From the NCBI RefSeq assembly GCF_002902965.1, contig NZ_CP026106.1:930001-994000 (forward strand): a DNA stretch of 64,000 nucleotides, read 5' to 3'. The position numbers were made by a program, and so were the translations under genes. A model generated the notes under the pieces. That model saw nothing but the letters and a program-made list of their open reading frames with translations. It ran no database searches and was not told the DNA's origin. Source of the stretch: Paraburkholderia hospita (GTDB taxonomy: Bacteria; Pseudomonadota; Gammaproteobacteria; Burkholderiales; Burkholderiaceae). Shown in pieces: positions 26,240 through 35,928 of this stretch (position 1 is its first letter; the number at the start of each line of letters is the position of its first letter).

Positions 26240-27376
26240 TCACGAAATGGATACGCCGAGAAGCCGCCCGACGCCGAACGTGAAGGCGGCCGCGATCAAC
26301 CCGATCACGATCTGACGGAAGGCCGAGAACGCGGCGCCGCGTCCGTTGAAGAGCGAAGTGAAGACGCCGACAGCGGCAAGGCCGAATGCGCTCAACGCGA
26401 CGCACTGCGCGATTGCCGCTGTGCCGTGCGTCCACAGAAAGGGCATCGCCGGAAAAATCGCGCCCAGCGAGAACAGACAGAACGACACGCCTGCCGCCGT
26501 CCACGGATTGCCGCCCAGTTCCGCCGGATCGAGGCCGAGTTCTTCGCGCGTCAGCGTGTCGAGCGCTTTCTGCTTGTCGCGCATGATCTGCGCGGCGACG
26601 CGTTTCGCTTCGTCGGCGTCGATTCCCTTCGACTGGAAGATCAGCGCCAGTTCGTGCTGCTCGGCCTCGGGCGTGTGCTCGATTTCGTCGGCCTCTTTCG
26701 CGATCTGCGTGCGCGCGAGTTCGCGCGCATTCGTCACCGACAGCCACTCGCCGAGCGCCATCGAGCACGCGCCGGCAATCAGCCCGGCCAGCCCCGTCAG
26801 CAGGATAGCCTTGTTGCCCGTGCCCGCGCCCGCGACGCCCATGATCAGACAGAAGTTCGACACCAGACCGTCGTTCGCGCCGAGCACGGCGGCGCGCAGG
26901 TCGTTGCCCGACGTCACGTTCCTGTGCCACGACTCGGCGGCCGCGATCTGCGCGCCTTTCGACGGCAGGGTTTTCTGAGCTTTGATGTCGGCGACCATCT
27001 GTTGCATCACGGCGGCATGATGCTGCTCGTCCTTCGATAGCTGCGCGGCGTCGGGCTGGTTCGCGTACTTGTCGCGGTCCGCATACTCGGCGGCGGCGAG
27101 CGACGGCAGCACGAATTTCGGCCCGAGCGTATGAATCAGGCCGCGCATCAGATGCGTCTTGACGCTGTAGCGGTGCGGCGGCACGCGCGCCCCGTTCGCG
27201 TGCAGCTTGTTCGCCCAGAGGTTCGCGTGCACGCGTTCCGCGCTCGCGAGTTGCGTGAACAGCGTGCGGCGCTGCGGATCTTTTTCGACGCGCGACAGCG
27301 TTTCGTACAGCGCGGCGCTGTCGAGTTCGTCGGCGAGGTTCGTGCGAAAGCGTTTGAGTTCGTGCCGGGTGGCCAT
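26240..27376 (-). CDS. mbfA: MbfA-like iron exporter (ferritin-like domain plus VIT1/CCC1)
   Basis: 378 residues. N-terminal ferritin-like/rubrerythrin domain (about 1-140) with di-iron type carboxylate/His motifs: DELDSAALYETL, EAEYADRDKY-like AAAEYADRDKY and SKDEQHHAAVMQQM. C-terminal VIT1/CCC1 membrane part (about 150-378, five helices) starting RAAVLGANDGLVSNFCLIMGVAGAG. This is the architecture of MbfA, which exports iron and protects from peroxide in rhizobia and Agrobacterium. Upstream partner of the ferredoxin gene. Confidence 0.85.
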   Translation of the reverse strand: MATRHELKRFRTNLADELDSAALYETLSRVEKDPQRRTLFTQLASAERVHANLWANKLHANGARVPPHRYSVKTHLMRGLIHTLGPKFVLPSLAAAEYADRDKYANQPDAAQLSKDEQHHAAVMQQMVADIKAQKTLPSKGAQIAAAESWHRNVTSGNDLRAAVLGANDGLVSNFCLIMGVAGAGTGNKAILLTGLAGLIAGACSMALGEWLSVTNARELARTQIAKEADEIEHTPEAEQHELALIFQSKGIDADEAKRVAAQIMRDKQKALDTLTREELGLDPAELGGNPWTAAGVSFCLFSLGAIFPAMPFLWTHGTAAIAQCVALSAFGLAAVGVFTSLFNGRGAAFSAFRQIVIGLIAAAFTFGVGRLLGVSIS

Positions 27377-27478
27377 CCGTCGATGCGCGACCGGAGTCGG
27401 TCGGTATTTGGTGGGGTCAGGACGAAGCTTAACGCAGCGCGGGTCGGCGCGCTGCGGGCAGGGGAGCGGAATGGGCGT

Positions 27479-29425
27479 TCAGTGGGTCGTGCGGATGCGC
27501 ATGTAGCGGTAGACCGTGTTGCGCGCGAGACCCAGCTCGCGCGCGGCCGCCGAGATGTTGCCGTTGTTGCGCGCGAGCGTCTGCTCGATCAGCGTCGCCT
27601 GCAACTCTTCCATGCGCGCGGGCCGCGACGGCGCGGACGACTCGACGGCAGGCAGCGCGCGCAACGGCTCGTCGCTTGCTGGCTCGCAGTCGTGCAGGAA
27701 ATCGTCGGGCAGATGCTCGACGTCGATTTCGGCGGCGCCTTCGGCCATGATGCCCGCCGTGCGCAGCACGTTTGCCAGTTGGCGCAGATTGCCCGGCCAG
27801 CGGCATCGCGTGAAGTATTCGAGCGCGTCCTGCGACACGCGCGTGGGCATCCGCTCGCTGTCGGGCTCGTCGCTGCGCAGCCGCGCCAGAATCCGCTCGA
27901 CGAGCACGGGCAGATCGGTGCGCTCGGCGAGCGCGGGCAGGGTGACGACTAGGCCGTTGATCCGGTAATAGAGGTCTTCGCGGAACGTGCCTTCTTCGAT
28001 CATCGCGCGCAGGTTGCGGTGCGTCGCGCAGACGACGCGCACATCGACGGGCACCGCGCGCGTGCCGCCCAGCGGCACGACGCAGCGTTCCTGCAGCACG
28101 CGCATCAGACGCACCTGCTGCGCGAGCGGCATGTCGCCGATTTCGTCGAGAAAGAGCGTGCCGCCGTCGGCCTGCACGATCTTGCCGACGTTGCCGCGCT
28201 TTCGCGCGCCCGTGAAGGCGCCGTCCTCATAGCCGAACAGTTCCGCTTCGATCAGCGTATCGGGCAGCGATGCGCAATTGACGGCGACGAACGGCGCGGC
28301 GCGGCGCGGCGATTCTTCGTGCATGGCGCGCGCGAGCCATTCCTTGCCGGTGCCCGTCTTGCCGAGCACGAGCAGCGCAATGTCGCGGCCGCGCACTTTC
28401 TCGACGCGGTCGAGGACGGCGGCCATCCGTGCGTCACCCGTGTCGAGCGTGGCGAAGGTGATGGCGGCAGCGCGCGGCTTGCCCGACGTCGGCGCAACAG
28501 GCGATGCCGTGGCCGTGCGCGGGCCGCCTGAATCTGCGGAAAACGCGGGGCGTGCCGCGTATTCGGCGCGCGCGAGCACGCGCACGCCGCTCGGCAGCAT
28601 CAGCGTCAGGCATTCGCCCGGCGCGCGCAACGCCTGCTGGAGGGCGGCTGGAAATGCCGTGCCGAACAGCATCTCGAAGGGCTGGCCGAACAGCGTGTCG
28701 AGCGGGCGGCCGAACTGGAACAGCGCGCTGCGGTTCGCGGCGAGCAGCGCGCCATCGGCGCCGAACGCGGCGAGCCCCTCGAACAGCGTGCCGATGAACT
28801 CGCTGCGCGCATGAAAGCGCACGCGCACGGCATCGCCGAACTGGTTCGCGAACAACTGGTTTTCGATGATCTGCGCCGACATGCGTACGAGCGCCAGCGT
28901 GTGCTTGTGAAAGCCGCGCGGGTCGCCGCTCACGTCGAGCGCACCGATGGTGCGGCCGTACGGATCGGCGATCGGTGCGCACGAGCAGGTCAGGATGCGA
29001 TTGGCCTGCAGAAAATGTTCGCCGCCGTGCACGACGGTTGGCTGGCCTTCGGCGAGCGCGGTGCCGACGGCATTCGTGCCGCGATGCGCCTCGGACCACG
29101 ACACGCCCGGACACAGCGCGACGCGCTCCGCTTTCTCGACGAAATCGCTGTCACCGAGACTATGCAGGATCACGCCGTTGCTGTCGGTGAGCAGCACCAT
29201 GCTGTCGGTATCGACGATCTGCGCATGCAGCGTTTCCATCACGGGCAAGGCGTGCGCATACAGCGAGCGGTTGCAGTCGACGAGATCGCGCAAGGCGAGT
29301 GGCCGCAGCGGATGAAAGTCGGGCGCCTCGGATGCGCGCAGGCCGAAGTCGCGCGAGCGCGCATGCGCCTGCGCGAGCGCATCGGCGCGGCCCGTGACGG
29401 ACGGCGTGACGGAACGTTGGGTCAC
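27479..29425 (-). CDS. Sigma-54-dependent activator of the AcoR type
   Basis: About 648 residues. N-terminal GAF-type sensory region (about 60-200; segment NAVGTALAEGQPTVVHGGEHFL is typical of AcoR proteins), a further PAS-like stretch, then the AAA+ domain with Walker A GKTGTGKE (about 355), GAFTGA loop for sigma-54 contact, Walker B LFLDEIGD, and a C-terminal Fis-type helix-turn-helix (NNGNISAAARELGLARNTVYRYM). GTG 29425 with GGAGAC upstream fits the family's start; the frame remains open further up to 29659. AcoR relatives control acetoin or alcohol catabolism, but the target genes are not beside it. Confidence 0.85.
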   Translation of the reverse strand: MTQRSVTPSVTGRADALAQAHARSRDFGLRASEAPDFHPLRPLALRDLVDCNRSLYAHALPVMETLHAQIVDTDSMVLLTDSNGVILHSLGDSDFVEKAERVALCPGVSWSEAHRGTNAVGTALAEGQPTVVHGGEHFLQANRILTCSCAPIADPYGRTIGALDVSGDPRGFHKHTLALVRMSAQIIENQLFANQFGDAVRVRFHARSEFIGTLFEGLAAFGADGALLAANRSALFQFGRPLDTLFGQPFEMLFGTAFPAALQQALRAPGECLTLMLPSGVRVLARAEYAARPAFSADSGGPRTATASPVAPTSGKPRAAAITFATLDTGDARMAAVLDRVEKVRGRDIALLVLGKTGTGKEWLARAMHEESPRRAAPFVAVNCASLPDTLIEAELFGYEDGAFTGARKRGNVGKIVQADGGTLFLDEIGDMPLAQQVRLMRVLQERCVVPLGGTRAVPVDVRVVCATHRNLRAMIEEGTFREDLYYRINGLVVTLPALAERTDLPVLVERILARLRSDEPDSERMPTRVSQDALEYFTRCRWPGNLRQLANVLRTAGIMAEGAAEIDVEHLPDDFLHDCEPASDEPLRALPAVESSAPSRPARMEELQATLIEQTLARNNGNISAAARELGLARNTVYRYMRIRTTH

Positions 29426-29730
29426 TGCATGTCTCCGATGTTGTGCATTCTGCGTGCTGCTTCGTGCAGACAAATCGAGCGAGTGGTCGCTTTTTGCACT
29501 GCAGCACCGCATGCCTGATGAAAGCTGCGCAGTCAGGCTGCGCCAGCCGGGGAGGCCGTCGGTCTGTGCCGACTCATGCCGATCCATCTTACAGGAGGAC
29601 GCGCGGCGCGTGTTCCGCTTGCCTTCTGGTACAGAAGTGCAATGATCGTAGACAGGCATGCGTTCGCGCTGCGTGCCGCGCTGGGACCACGTTCGTTAGT
29701 CCCGGACAGCGCCATTTCGAGGAGAACGTC
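29426..29730. other. Gene-free divergent region
   Basis: About 305 bp between the AcoR-type gene and the small membrane protein gene. It should contain two divergent promoters. No clear palindrome, sigma-54 site or ORF with supporting features was seen. Confidence 0.35.
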
Positions 29731-29997
29731 ATGGTGCGCATGGAGTTGAGAGTCGTCCTCGCCACGGTTGCGATCTTCATCGCACTGGGCGGCATTGGAT
29801 TGTCGATCCACGGTTCGCTGTACTACCTGAATGACGAGATCTGGATGGGCGTGATCGCGATTGTGGTCAGCATCGTGGGGTGCGTGACGATGCTGACGCT
29901 GTGGCCCCGGGATCTTCCCGGCAAGACGCCGCCCGAACATCCCGCCGACGATGTCGGGCCACACGAACATCATCCTCATTTGCCGACTCAGTTTTAG
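29731..29997 (+). CDS. Small two-helix membrane protein
   Basis: 88 residues with two hydrophobic helices (VVLATVAIFIALGGIGLSIHGSL and WMGVIAIVVSIVGCVTMLTLW) and a His/Pro-rich cytoplasmic tail (PPEHPADDVGPHEHHPHLPTQF). ATG 29731 follows CGAGGAGAAC. Family not recognised. The His cluster could bind metal, but that is speculation. Confidence 0.65.
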   Translation: MVRMELRVVLATVAIFIALGGIGLSIHGSLYYLNDEIWMGVIAIVVSIVGCVTMLTLWPRDLPGKTPPEHPADDVGPHEHHPHLPTQF

Positions 29998-30307
29998 GTT
30001 TCAGGCGCGTCGTTACGCTGCACTGCCGCATTTTTGAGGGTTGTCGCGCGGGCAATTGTCCGGGGTTGGTGACGCCTTTTTGTTTGGGTTAGGTGCCGTT
30101 TCGCAGTGCATGGCGGCACCATGCTGGCGTGTGGCGAAACAAAACTTGCGGCGCGCCGGAAGTCGTCTACAGTGTTGGAATCAACTGCGGGCGCGCGCGA
30201 TAAAGGCGTGTGTTCGCGGCTGACAGCCCGCGCTGCGATCCATAACGGAGGCTCGAACAGGGGCATGCGCGGTCCTCGGCGGTGTGTCGTTCGACCAAGG
30301 TGTTCCC
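29998..30307. other. Gene-free region
   Basis: About 310 bp between two + strand small genes. Small Arg/Cys-rich ORFs are present but look random. No repeat, RNA gene or strong promoter recognised. Confidence 0.35.
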
Positions 30308-30598
30308 ATGCAGATCATTTTCCCGAAAGAGGTCCCTGAGTACTCGGGGCGCGAGCTGACTCTGGCGTTTCCGGCTATGGTCGATGGGCAGAGGGTGGAA
30401 TGCACGATCACCGCCGAGGCTCTCGAAGATCACTTTGGGGCCGCGTCGCCGCGGCTCGAAGATATGATGGGTGCGTTTTCGACGCATCGCGAGAGGATTG
30501 AGGCCGCTACGCGGCGGTTGTTGTCGGAGACGCGGGCGCAGTGTGTTGTGCTGCGCAGCGGGTATGTTAGGTTTTATGAGGCTAATTGGCGGAATTAG
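30308..30598 (+). CDS. DUF1488-type small protein
   Basis: 96 residues, MQIIFPKEVPEYSGRELTLAFPAMVDGQRVECTITAEALEDHFGA..., matching the compact DUF1488 pattern (F-x-V-x-CxIT-x-EAL-x-HFGA). ATG 30308 is chosen over 30284. Function unknown. The 3' third has G/T-rich codons and merges into repeat copy 3. Confidence 0.75.
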   Translation: MQIIFPKEVPEYSGRELTLAFPAMVDGQRVECTITAEALEDHFGAASPRLEDMMGAFSTHRERIEAATRRLLSETRAQCVVLRSGYVRFYEANWRN

Positions 30599-30633
30599 GG
30601 CGCCTTTGCGGCGGTTTGGTTTTTTTGCCTTTG

Positions 30634-31492
30634 CGCTGGTGTCCGCGGTTTGTCTTTTCGCTGGCATCCGCGATTTGCCTTCGCGCTTCAAGCGTCGCCC
30701 CTGTGCGGGGCGGCACCTACTTTTCTTTGCCGCCGCAAAGAAAAGTAGGCAAAAGAAAGCGGCTCACACCGCTAATTCTTTTTCCTGCCCGAGGGCCCCC
30801 AACCGGTCCCGCACTTCACACGGCAATCACGTGACTCATGGTTGTTGCCAACGCTCTAAATTGACGCCTCACCCGCTTCACGCACCCGCGTTACAGCATG
30901 CCGCGCCGGATATTCCCCCGCCGCCCAGGTGGCAAACTGTGTGTAGGCCGTAGTAGTCCACACGCCTCACTTCGGACCGATAGCGCACGCGCCCCACCAT
31001 GTAAGAGCGCTAACGTGTACGTCGCGACAACCTACACACAGTTTGCCACCTGGGCGGCACAAACCATTCGCTGCCGCTTGCCCTTGTGCGGGTGTTTGAA
31101 GTGGGTGAGGCGTGTATTCAAAGCGTTGGCAACGAACGCGAACAAAGACGTTGCCGTGTGAAGTGCGGGACCGGTTGAGGGCCCTCAGGCAAGAAGAAAT
31201 GTTGGCGGTGTGAGCCGCTTTCTTTTGCCTACTTTTCTTTGCGGCGGCAAAGAAAAGTAGGTGCCGCCCCGCACAGGGGCGACGTTTGAAGGGGTAAGTC
31301 ATCACGCGGATGCCAGCGAAAAGGCAAACCCACAGGGGCGACGCATGAAGCACGAAAAGGCAAAGCGCGGATGCCATCGAAAACGCAAAACCACACCGGC
31401 AAGACATGCGCAGCAAACACTGCCTCGCGGATGCCAGCGAAAGAACAAACCAAAACCGGCCACGCCACGAAGGCAAAGCGCGGATGCCAGCG
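30634..31492. repeat. Large palindromic intergenic element, copy 3 (forward core)
   Basis: Symmetrical about ~30989. Hairpins 30717-30748 and 31229-31260 are 512 bp apart. Inner 28-bp inverted repeat at 30920-30947 and 31031-31058, 111 bp apart. CGCTGGCATCCGCG-type units at 30634-30647 and 30659-30672; complements at 31305-31318, 31366-31379, 31426-31439 and 31479-31492. Part of the arm end (CACAGGGGCGACGCATGAAG) is duplicated near 31331. The core marker starts at 30968 in the same direction as copy 1. Lies between the convergent 3' ends of the DUF1488 gene and paoC. Confidence 0.9.
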
Positions 31493-31514
31493 CAGAGCCC
31501 AGCGGCAAAAAAAA

Positions 31515-33731
31515 TCAAACCATAACAACCTTATCCAAAGTAATAGGCAAATCCCTAACCCTCACGCCGGTGGCGTGATAAACAGCATTCCCAATAGCCG
31601 CCACCACGCCAGTGATACCAATTTCCCCAATCCCACGAGACCCAAGCGAATTAATAAAAGGATCAGGCTCATCGAGCACAAGCACATCGAGCGCCCCAAC
31701 ATCCGCATTCACAGGCACGTGGTACTCAGCGAGATTGGCGTTGATAAACCGCCCATACTGCTTATCGAGCATCGTCGCCTCTTCGAGCGCGGCACCGATC
31801 CCCCAAACAAGCCCACCCATCAATTGACTGCGCGCAGTCTTCACATTGAGCATCCGCCCAACGTTATAAACGCCGGTGAGCCTGGCCACACGAATCGACC
31901 CAAGATCGGCATCGACATGTACTTCGGCGAACACAGCGCCCCAGGAATGAAACGAGTAACGCTGCTTCTCGTCGCCGGGTTTCGTGCTGGTCGTCGCTTC
32001 GATCGGCTGCCCGCCGGCGCGCGCAAGAACCGCCGCGATCGGATCGCGCTTCGAGGGATCGGCACGGCTCGTGACCCAACCGTTCTGCACGACGACATCA
32101 TCCGGCGACACGCCGAACACCGGCGAACCGCGATCGGCCAGCGCCATCGCCACCAGCTTGCCGCGCGCCTGATCGCACGCATCGCGCACGGCTGGCGACA
32201 CGCTTGCGACCGACTGCGAGCCGCCCGACACAGGCGCCTTCGGCAGCGACGAATCACCGAGGCCGAAACGGATATTCTCCGGCGCAATGCCGAGGGCATC
32301 CGACGCGACCTGTGTCATCACCGTGTACGTGCCCGTGCCGAGATCCTGCGTGCCGGAAACCACCATCGCCGTACCGTCCGGCAGAATGCGCGCAAGCGCC
32401 GCCGCTTCGCTGCGATTGGCGGGATATGTCGCCGTTCCCATCCCAAGGCCGATCAGCGTATTGCCGTCGCGCATCGAACGCGGCTGGGGCTTGCGGCGCG
32501 ACCACCCAAAGCGTTCCGCGCCGACGCTATAGCACTGGCGCAAGGCCTTGCTCGACCACGGCTTGTTTTCCTGCGGGTCGTTCTCCGCGTAGTTCTTCAG
32601 GCGCAGCGCAATGGGATCCATCTTCAACTGATACGACAGTTCGTCCATCGCCGTTTCGAGCGCCCATGAGCCCGTCGTTTCGCCTGGCGCCCGCATGAAG
32701 GTCGGCGTGCCGACGTTCAACTGCACGAGACGATGCGTCGTCACCTGGTTCGGCACTGCGTACATCATCCGCGAGACCATGCAGCAGGTCTCCGTCCAGT
32801 CTTCGATCATCGATGTGTTCGAGAAGCTGTCGTGCCGCATCGCGGTCAACGTGCCGTCGCGCTTCGCGGCGATCACCATGCGCTGCTCGGTGAACGGCCG
32901 CCCGCCAACGGAGCCGAACATCTGCGGACGCTCCAGCGCGAGACGCACGGGCCGCCCCGTCTGCTTCGCGGCCATCGCGCACAGCACCACGTGCGACCAC
33001 GCCGAGCCCTTGCAGCCAAAGCCGCCGCCGACGAACGGCGAGATCACGCGCACGTCGTCGGGCGACATGCCGAGCGTCTTCGCGACGGAGGTGCGCGTGC
33101 CCGTCACGCCTTGCGTGGAGTCGTAGAGCGTCAGTTGCGGGCCGTCCCATACGGCCATCGTCGCGTGCGGCTCCATCGGGTTGTGATGCTCCATCGGCGT
33201 CGTGTAGACGGCGTCGACGCGCACCACGCCCGCCGCGAGGCCCGCGTCGTAATCGCCGCGCGAGGTGTCGGTCTGCCGGCCTTGCGGCTTGTCGGGCGCA
33301 TGCGCGCTGGACTTGGCCTGCGTGAAATCGAGCGCCGCCGGTTGCGCCGCATAGGTGATGCGCAACTGACGCGCGGCATCGGTTGCATGTTCGAGCGTAT
33401 CCGCAACCACGACTGCGATCGGCTCGTTGCTGTAATGGATCTGGTTGTCCTGCAACAGCGACAGATGCCGTCCCGCTGGCGGCGAGAGCGCGGGCCGTCC
33501 GCCGTTCGGCAGGCGTGGCGCATTCTGGTACGTCATCACGAGCAATACGCCGGGCAAGGCCGACGCACGGCTCGCGTCGATCGACGCAATCGCGCCTTTT
33601 GCAATCGTGCTCGTCACCAGCACGCCATGCGCAAGACGCGCTTCGGGAAACTCGGCCGCGTAACGCGCTTCGCCCGTCACCTTCAGCAAGCCATCCGTGC
33701 GATCGAGCGGATGTCCGATCATCGTATTCAT
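31515..33731 (-). CDS. paoC: Aldehyde oxidoreductase molybdenum-binding subunit (PaoC-like)
   Basis: 738 residues, xanthine-oxidase-family large subunit. It holds the molybdopterin cytosine dinucleotide cofactor; segments FVGGGFGCKGSAW, RAPGETTGSWALETAMDELSYQL and, at the C-terminus, GSRGIGEIGITGVVAAIGNAVYHATG carry the cofactor contacts and the catalytic Glu (GEIGITG). Start ATG 33731 overlaps the FAD-subunit stop by 4 bp. Works with PaoA and PaoB in the periplasm to oxidise aldehydes, especially aromatic ones, to acids. The last part has A/C-rich + strand composition near repeat copy 3. Confidence 0.88.
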   Translation of the reverse strand: MNTMIGHPLDRTDGLLKVTGEARYAAEFPEARLAHGVLVTSTIAKGAIASIDASRASALPGVLLVMTYQNAPRLPNGGRPALSPPAGRHLSLLQDNQIHYSNEPIAVVVADTLEHATDAARQLRITYAAQPAALDFTQAKSSAHAPDKPQGRQTDTSRGDYDAGLAAGVVRVDAVYTTPMEHHNPMEPHATMAVWDGPQLTLYDSTQGVTGTRTSVAKTLGMSPDDVRVISPFVGGGFGCKGSAWSHVVLCAMAAKQTGRPVRLALERPQMFGSVGGRPFTEQRMVIAAKRDGTLTAMRHDSFSNTSMIEDWTETCCMVSRMMYAVPNQVTTHRLVQLNVGTPTFMRAPGETTGSWALETAMDELSYQLKMDPIALRLKNYAENDPQENKPWSSKALRQCYSVGAERFGWSRRKPQPRSMRDGNTLIGLGMGTATYPANRSEAAALARILPDGTAMVVSGTQDLGTGTYTVMTQVASDALGIAPENIRFGLGDSSLPKAPVSGGSQSVASVSPAVRDACDQARGKLVAMALADRGSPVFGVSPDDVVVQNGWVTSRADPSKRDPIAAVLARAGGQPIEATTSTKPGDEKQRYSFHSWGAVFAEVHVDADLGSIRVARLTGVYNVGRMLNVKTARSQLMGGLVWGIGAALEEATMLDKQYGRFINANLAEYHVPVNADVGALDVLVLDEPDPFINSLGSRGIGEIGITGVVAAIGNAVYHATGVRVRDLPITLDKVVMV

Positions 33732-34720
33732 GCGACACCTCCCGCTGCCTGGTTCACCGCACGCACGATCGCGTTCTGCGCGAGCCGCACCTTGAACGCG
33801 TTGTCGTGTAGCGGCCTCGCGTCGTTCAGCGCCGCGGCGGCGGCGTTTTTCAATGTGGCGTTATCGAGCGGCTTGCCCGCGATCATCTGCTCGGCTGCCG
33901 TCGCGCGCCACGGCTTGTGCGCGACGCCGCCCAACGCGATACGCGCGCTGCGCACGGTGTTGCCGTCCATCTGCAGCGCGGCTGCGACGGACACCAGCGC
34001 GAACGCATAGCTCGCGCGGTCGCGTACCTTCAGGTAATACGCGTGCTCGCTAAAGATGGGCGGCGGCAGATCGACGGACGTGATGAGTTCGCCGGGGCGC
34101 AGCGTGGTGTCGAGATCCGCGCGCTCGCCGGGTAACCGATGAAACTCGCCGAACGCAATCACGCGCTCGCCTTGCGGGCCGCTCACGCGCACGTTGGCAT
34201 CGAGTGCGGCGAGCGCGACGCTCATATCGGAAGGATTCACGGCGATGCATTGCGTGCTCGCGCCGAGAATCGCATGCGTGCGGTTGTGGCCATTGATCGC
34301 GGCGCAGCCGCTGCCAGGCTCGCGCTTGTTGCAGGCGGTGAACGCGGTGTCGTAGAAGTAAGGGCAACGCGTGCGCTGCATCAGGTTGCCGCCGACGGTC
34401 GCCATATTGCGCAGTTGCGCCGATGCGCCCGCGAGCAGCGCCTGCGACAGCAGCGGATAACGCGCGCGCACGAGCGCATGATTCGCGGCATCGCTATTGC
34501 GTACGAGCGCGCCGATGCGCAGGCCGCCATCGGGCAGTGTCGATACGATATCGAGCCCCTGTATGCGCGTGATATCGACGAGTCTGACGGGCCGTGTCAC
34601 GCCGCCCTTCATCAGATCGAGCAGATTGGTGCCGCCGCCGATGAACATCGTGCCCGGCTGCTGCGCGGCGCGCACGGCACTGGTGATATCGGCGGCGCGT
34701 TCGTAGGAGATGGCATCCAT
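33728..34720 (-). CDS. paoB: Aldehyde oxidoreductase FAD-binding subunit (PaoB-like)
   Basis: 330 residues of the CO-dehydrogenase flavoprotein family. FIGGGTNLLDLMKGGV and ATVGGNLMQRTRCPYFYDTAF are FAD contacts. The extra cysteines in RCPYFYDTAFTACNKREPGSGCAAING match the [4Fe-4S] insertion known from PaoB/YagS. ATG 34720 is chosen over the longer frame. Second gene of paoABC, 13 bp after paoA. Confidence 0.88.
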   Translation of the reverse strand: MDAISYERAADITSAVRAAQQPGTMFIGGGTNLLDLMKGGVTRPVRLVDITRIQGLDIVSTLPDGGLRIGALVRNSDAANHALVRARYPLLSQALLAGASAQLRNMATVGGNLMQRTRCPYFYDTAFTACNKREPGSGCAAINGHNRTHAILGASTQCIAVNPSDMSVALAALDANVRVSGPQGERVIAFGEFHRLPGERADLDTTLRPGELITSVDLPPPIFSEHAYYLKVRDRASYAFALVSVAAALQMDGNTVRSARIALGGVAHKPWRATAAEQMIAGKPLDNATLKNAAAAALNDARPLHDNAFKVRLAQNAIVRAVNQAAGGVA

Positions 34721-34733
34721 GATGGTCTCCTCG

Positions 34734-35516
34734 TTACGCGACGTCGCTCGTCTTGATGACGAACGTCGAATAGGTGTAGTCGGTGCCGCTGCCAACCGTG
34801 CCACGATGCGCGGACTGCACGGCCGCGACGATATTCACGTACGCGCCACAGCGGCAGATGTTGCCGCTCATGCGCTCGCGAATTTCTTCATCGGTCAGTT
34901 GCGGCGGACGGCGTCGTACGTCTGCCGTGACCGTGCTGGCCGTGCCGGCGTCGAATTCCGTGAGCAAAGCCGTCGCCGAACAGATTTGCCCCGGCGTACA
35001 GTATCCGCACTGGAACGCGTCCTGTTCGATGAATGCCCGTTGTACCGGATTCAGCGTGCCGTTGCTCGCGAGTCCTTCGACGGTTGTGATCGTTTCGCCT
35101 TCATGCATCACGGCGAGCGTGAGACATGAGTTGATGCGCCGTCCGTTGGCGAGCACCGTGCACGCACCGCATTGCCCGCGGTCGCAGCCTTTCTTCGTGC
35201 CCGTGAGACCGGCGTATTCGCGCAGCGCGTCGAGCAGCGTCACGCGTGGCTCGAGTTGCAACGTGTAGTCGCGTCCGTTGATGTTGAGCTTCACTGCGCG
35301 CGGCGGCACCGTTGTGCGTGCAACGGGCTGTGCTGCTGGCGGCGTTTGTGTCTGCGCGTGCGTGTAGGGTGCAGTGGTAACTGCGGCCGCTGCGGCGGCA
35401 GATTGCAGGAAGCGGCGGCGTGAAGTGCTGGATGGCGAGACGTCATCCTCGTCCTGGCGGGACGTGTGCGCATCGTGTTGCGGGCACGAACCCTGACAGT
35501 CGTTGTGGTGGGACAT
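34734..35516 (-). CDS. paoA: Aldehyde oxidoreductase 2Fe-2S subunit with Tat signal (PaoA-like)
   Basis: 260 residues. A twin-arginine signal SRRRFLQSAAAAAA (about 33-46) sends the complex to the periplasm. Two [2Fe-2S] domains follow: plant type (GCDRGQCGACTVLANG ... SCLTLA) and helical type (CGYCTPGQICSA ... GNICRCGAYVNI). ATG 35516 gives the usual N-terminal stretch before the Tat motif. First gene of the operon. Confidence 0.88.
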   Translation of the reverse strand: MSHHNDCQGSCPQHDAHTSRQDEDDVSPSSTSRRRFLQSAAAAAAVTTAPYTHAQTQTPPAAQPVARTTVPPRAVKLNINGRDYTLQLEPRVTLLDALREYAGLTGTKKGCDRGQCGACTVLANGRRINSCLTLAVMHEGETITTVEGLASNGTLNPVQRAFIEQDAFQCGYCTPGQICSATALLTEFDAGTASTVTADVRRRPPQLTDEEIRERMSGNICRCGAYVNIVAAVQSAHRGTVGSGTDYTYSTFVIKTSDVA

Positions 35517-35683
35517 GATGTTCTGCTTGCTCCGTGGAAGTTCGATGCAAGCTTGCGCCGCATCGAACCCGAAGCGGGCGCTCGGTGCATGACAAGCCTT
35601 GTCATTGAGCAATTTCGATGCCGCCGGTGCAGAACATCACGGGACGACCGCACACGCGGCGAACGGCTTTCTCAAACGACTTC

Positions 35684-35738
35684 ACGCTGCACTCGGCACG
35701 GCGCAACGTAAAGGGTTGCGCCGTGCCGAGTGCAGCGT
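35684..35738. other. Perfect 24-bp-stem hairpin between pyrB terminator and paoA
   Basis: The left arm (35684-35707, beginning ACGCTGCACTCGGCACGG) is exactly complementary to the right arm (35715-35738) around a 7-nt loop GTAAAGG. It lies 168 bp upstream of paoA in a 412-bp gap. There is no T-run, so it is not a normal terminator. It could be an RNA regulatory structure in the paoABC leader, a processing site or a small mobile-repeat remnant. Confidence 0.7.
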
Positions 35739-35856
35739 TGAAAGCAAGTGTTGATCGTGGCACATCCGGCGTGGCGCAACCGTGACGGGTAGATGGCGCG
35801 AAGATGGCGGAGGGATGGCGTCGGCGCCATGCGTCGAACGACTTTACGCGCGGTGC

Positions 35857-35891
35857 AAAAACAAAAACGCGCGTCGAACCTCGACGCGCGT
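35857..35891 (-). terminator. Rho-independent terminator of pyrB
   Basis: On the minus strand, an 11-bp perfect stem ACGCGCGTCGA/TCGACGCGCGT with a 3-nt loop (35867-35891) is followed by TTTTTGTTTTT (35866-35856). Located about 40 bp after the pyrB stop. Confidence 0.9.
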
Positions 35892-35928
35892 CTCACATGA
35901 GCCAGCAGTAAATCAGCTTGTGAGCCGA

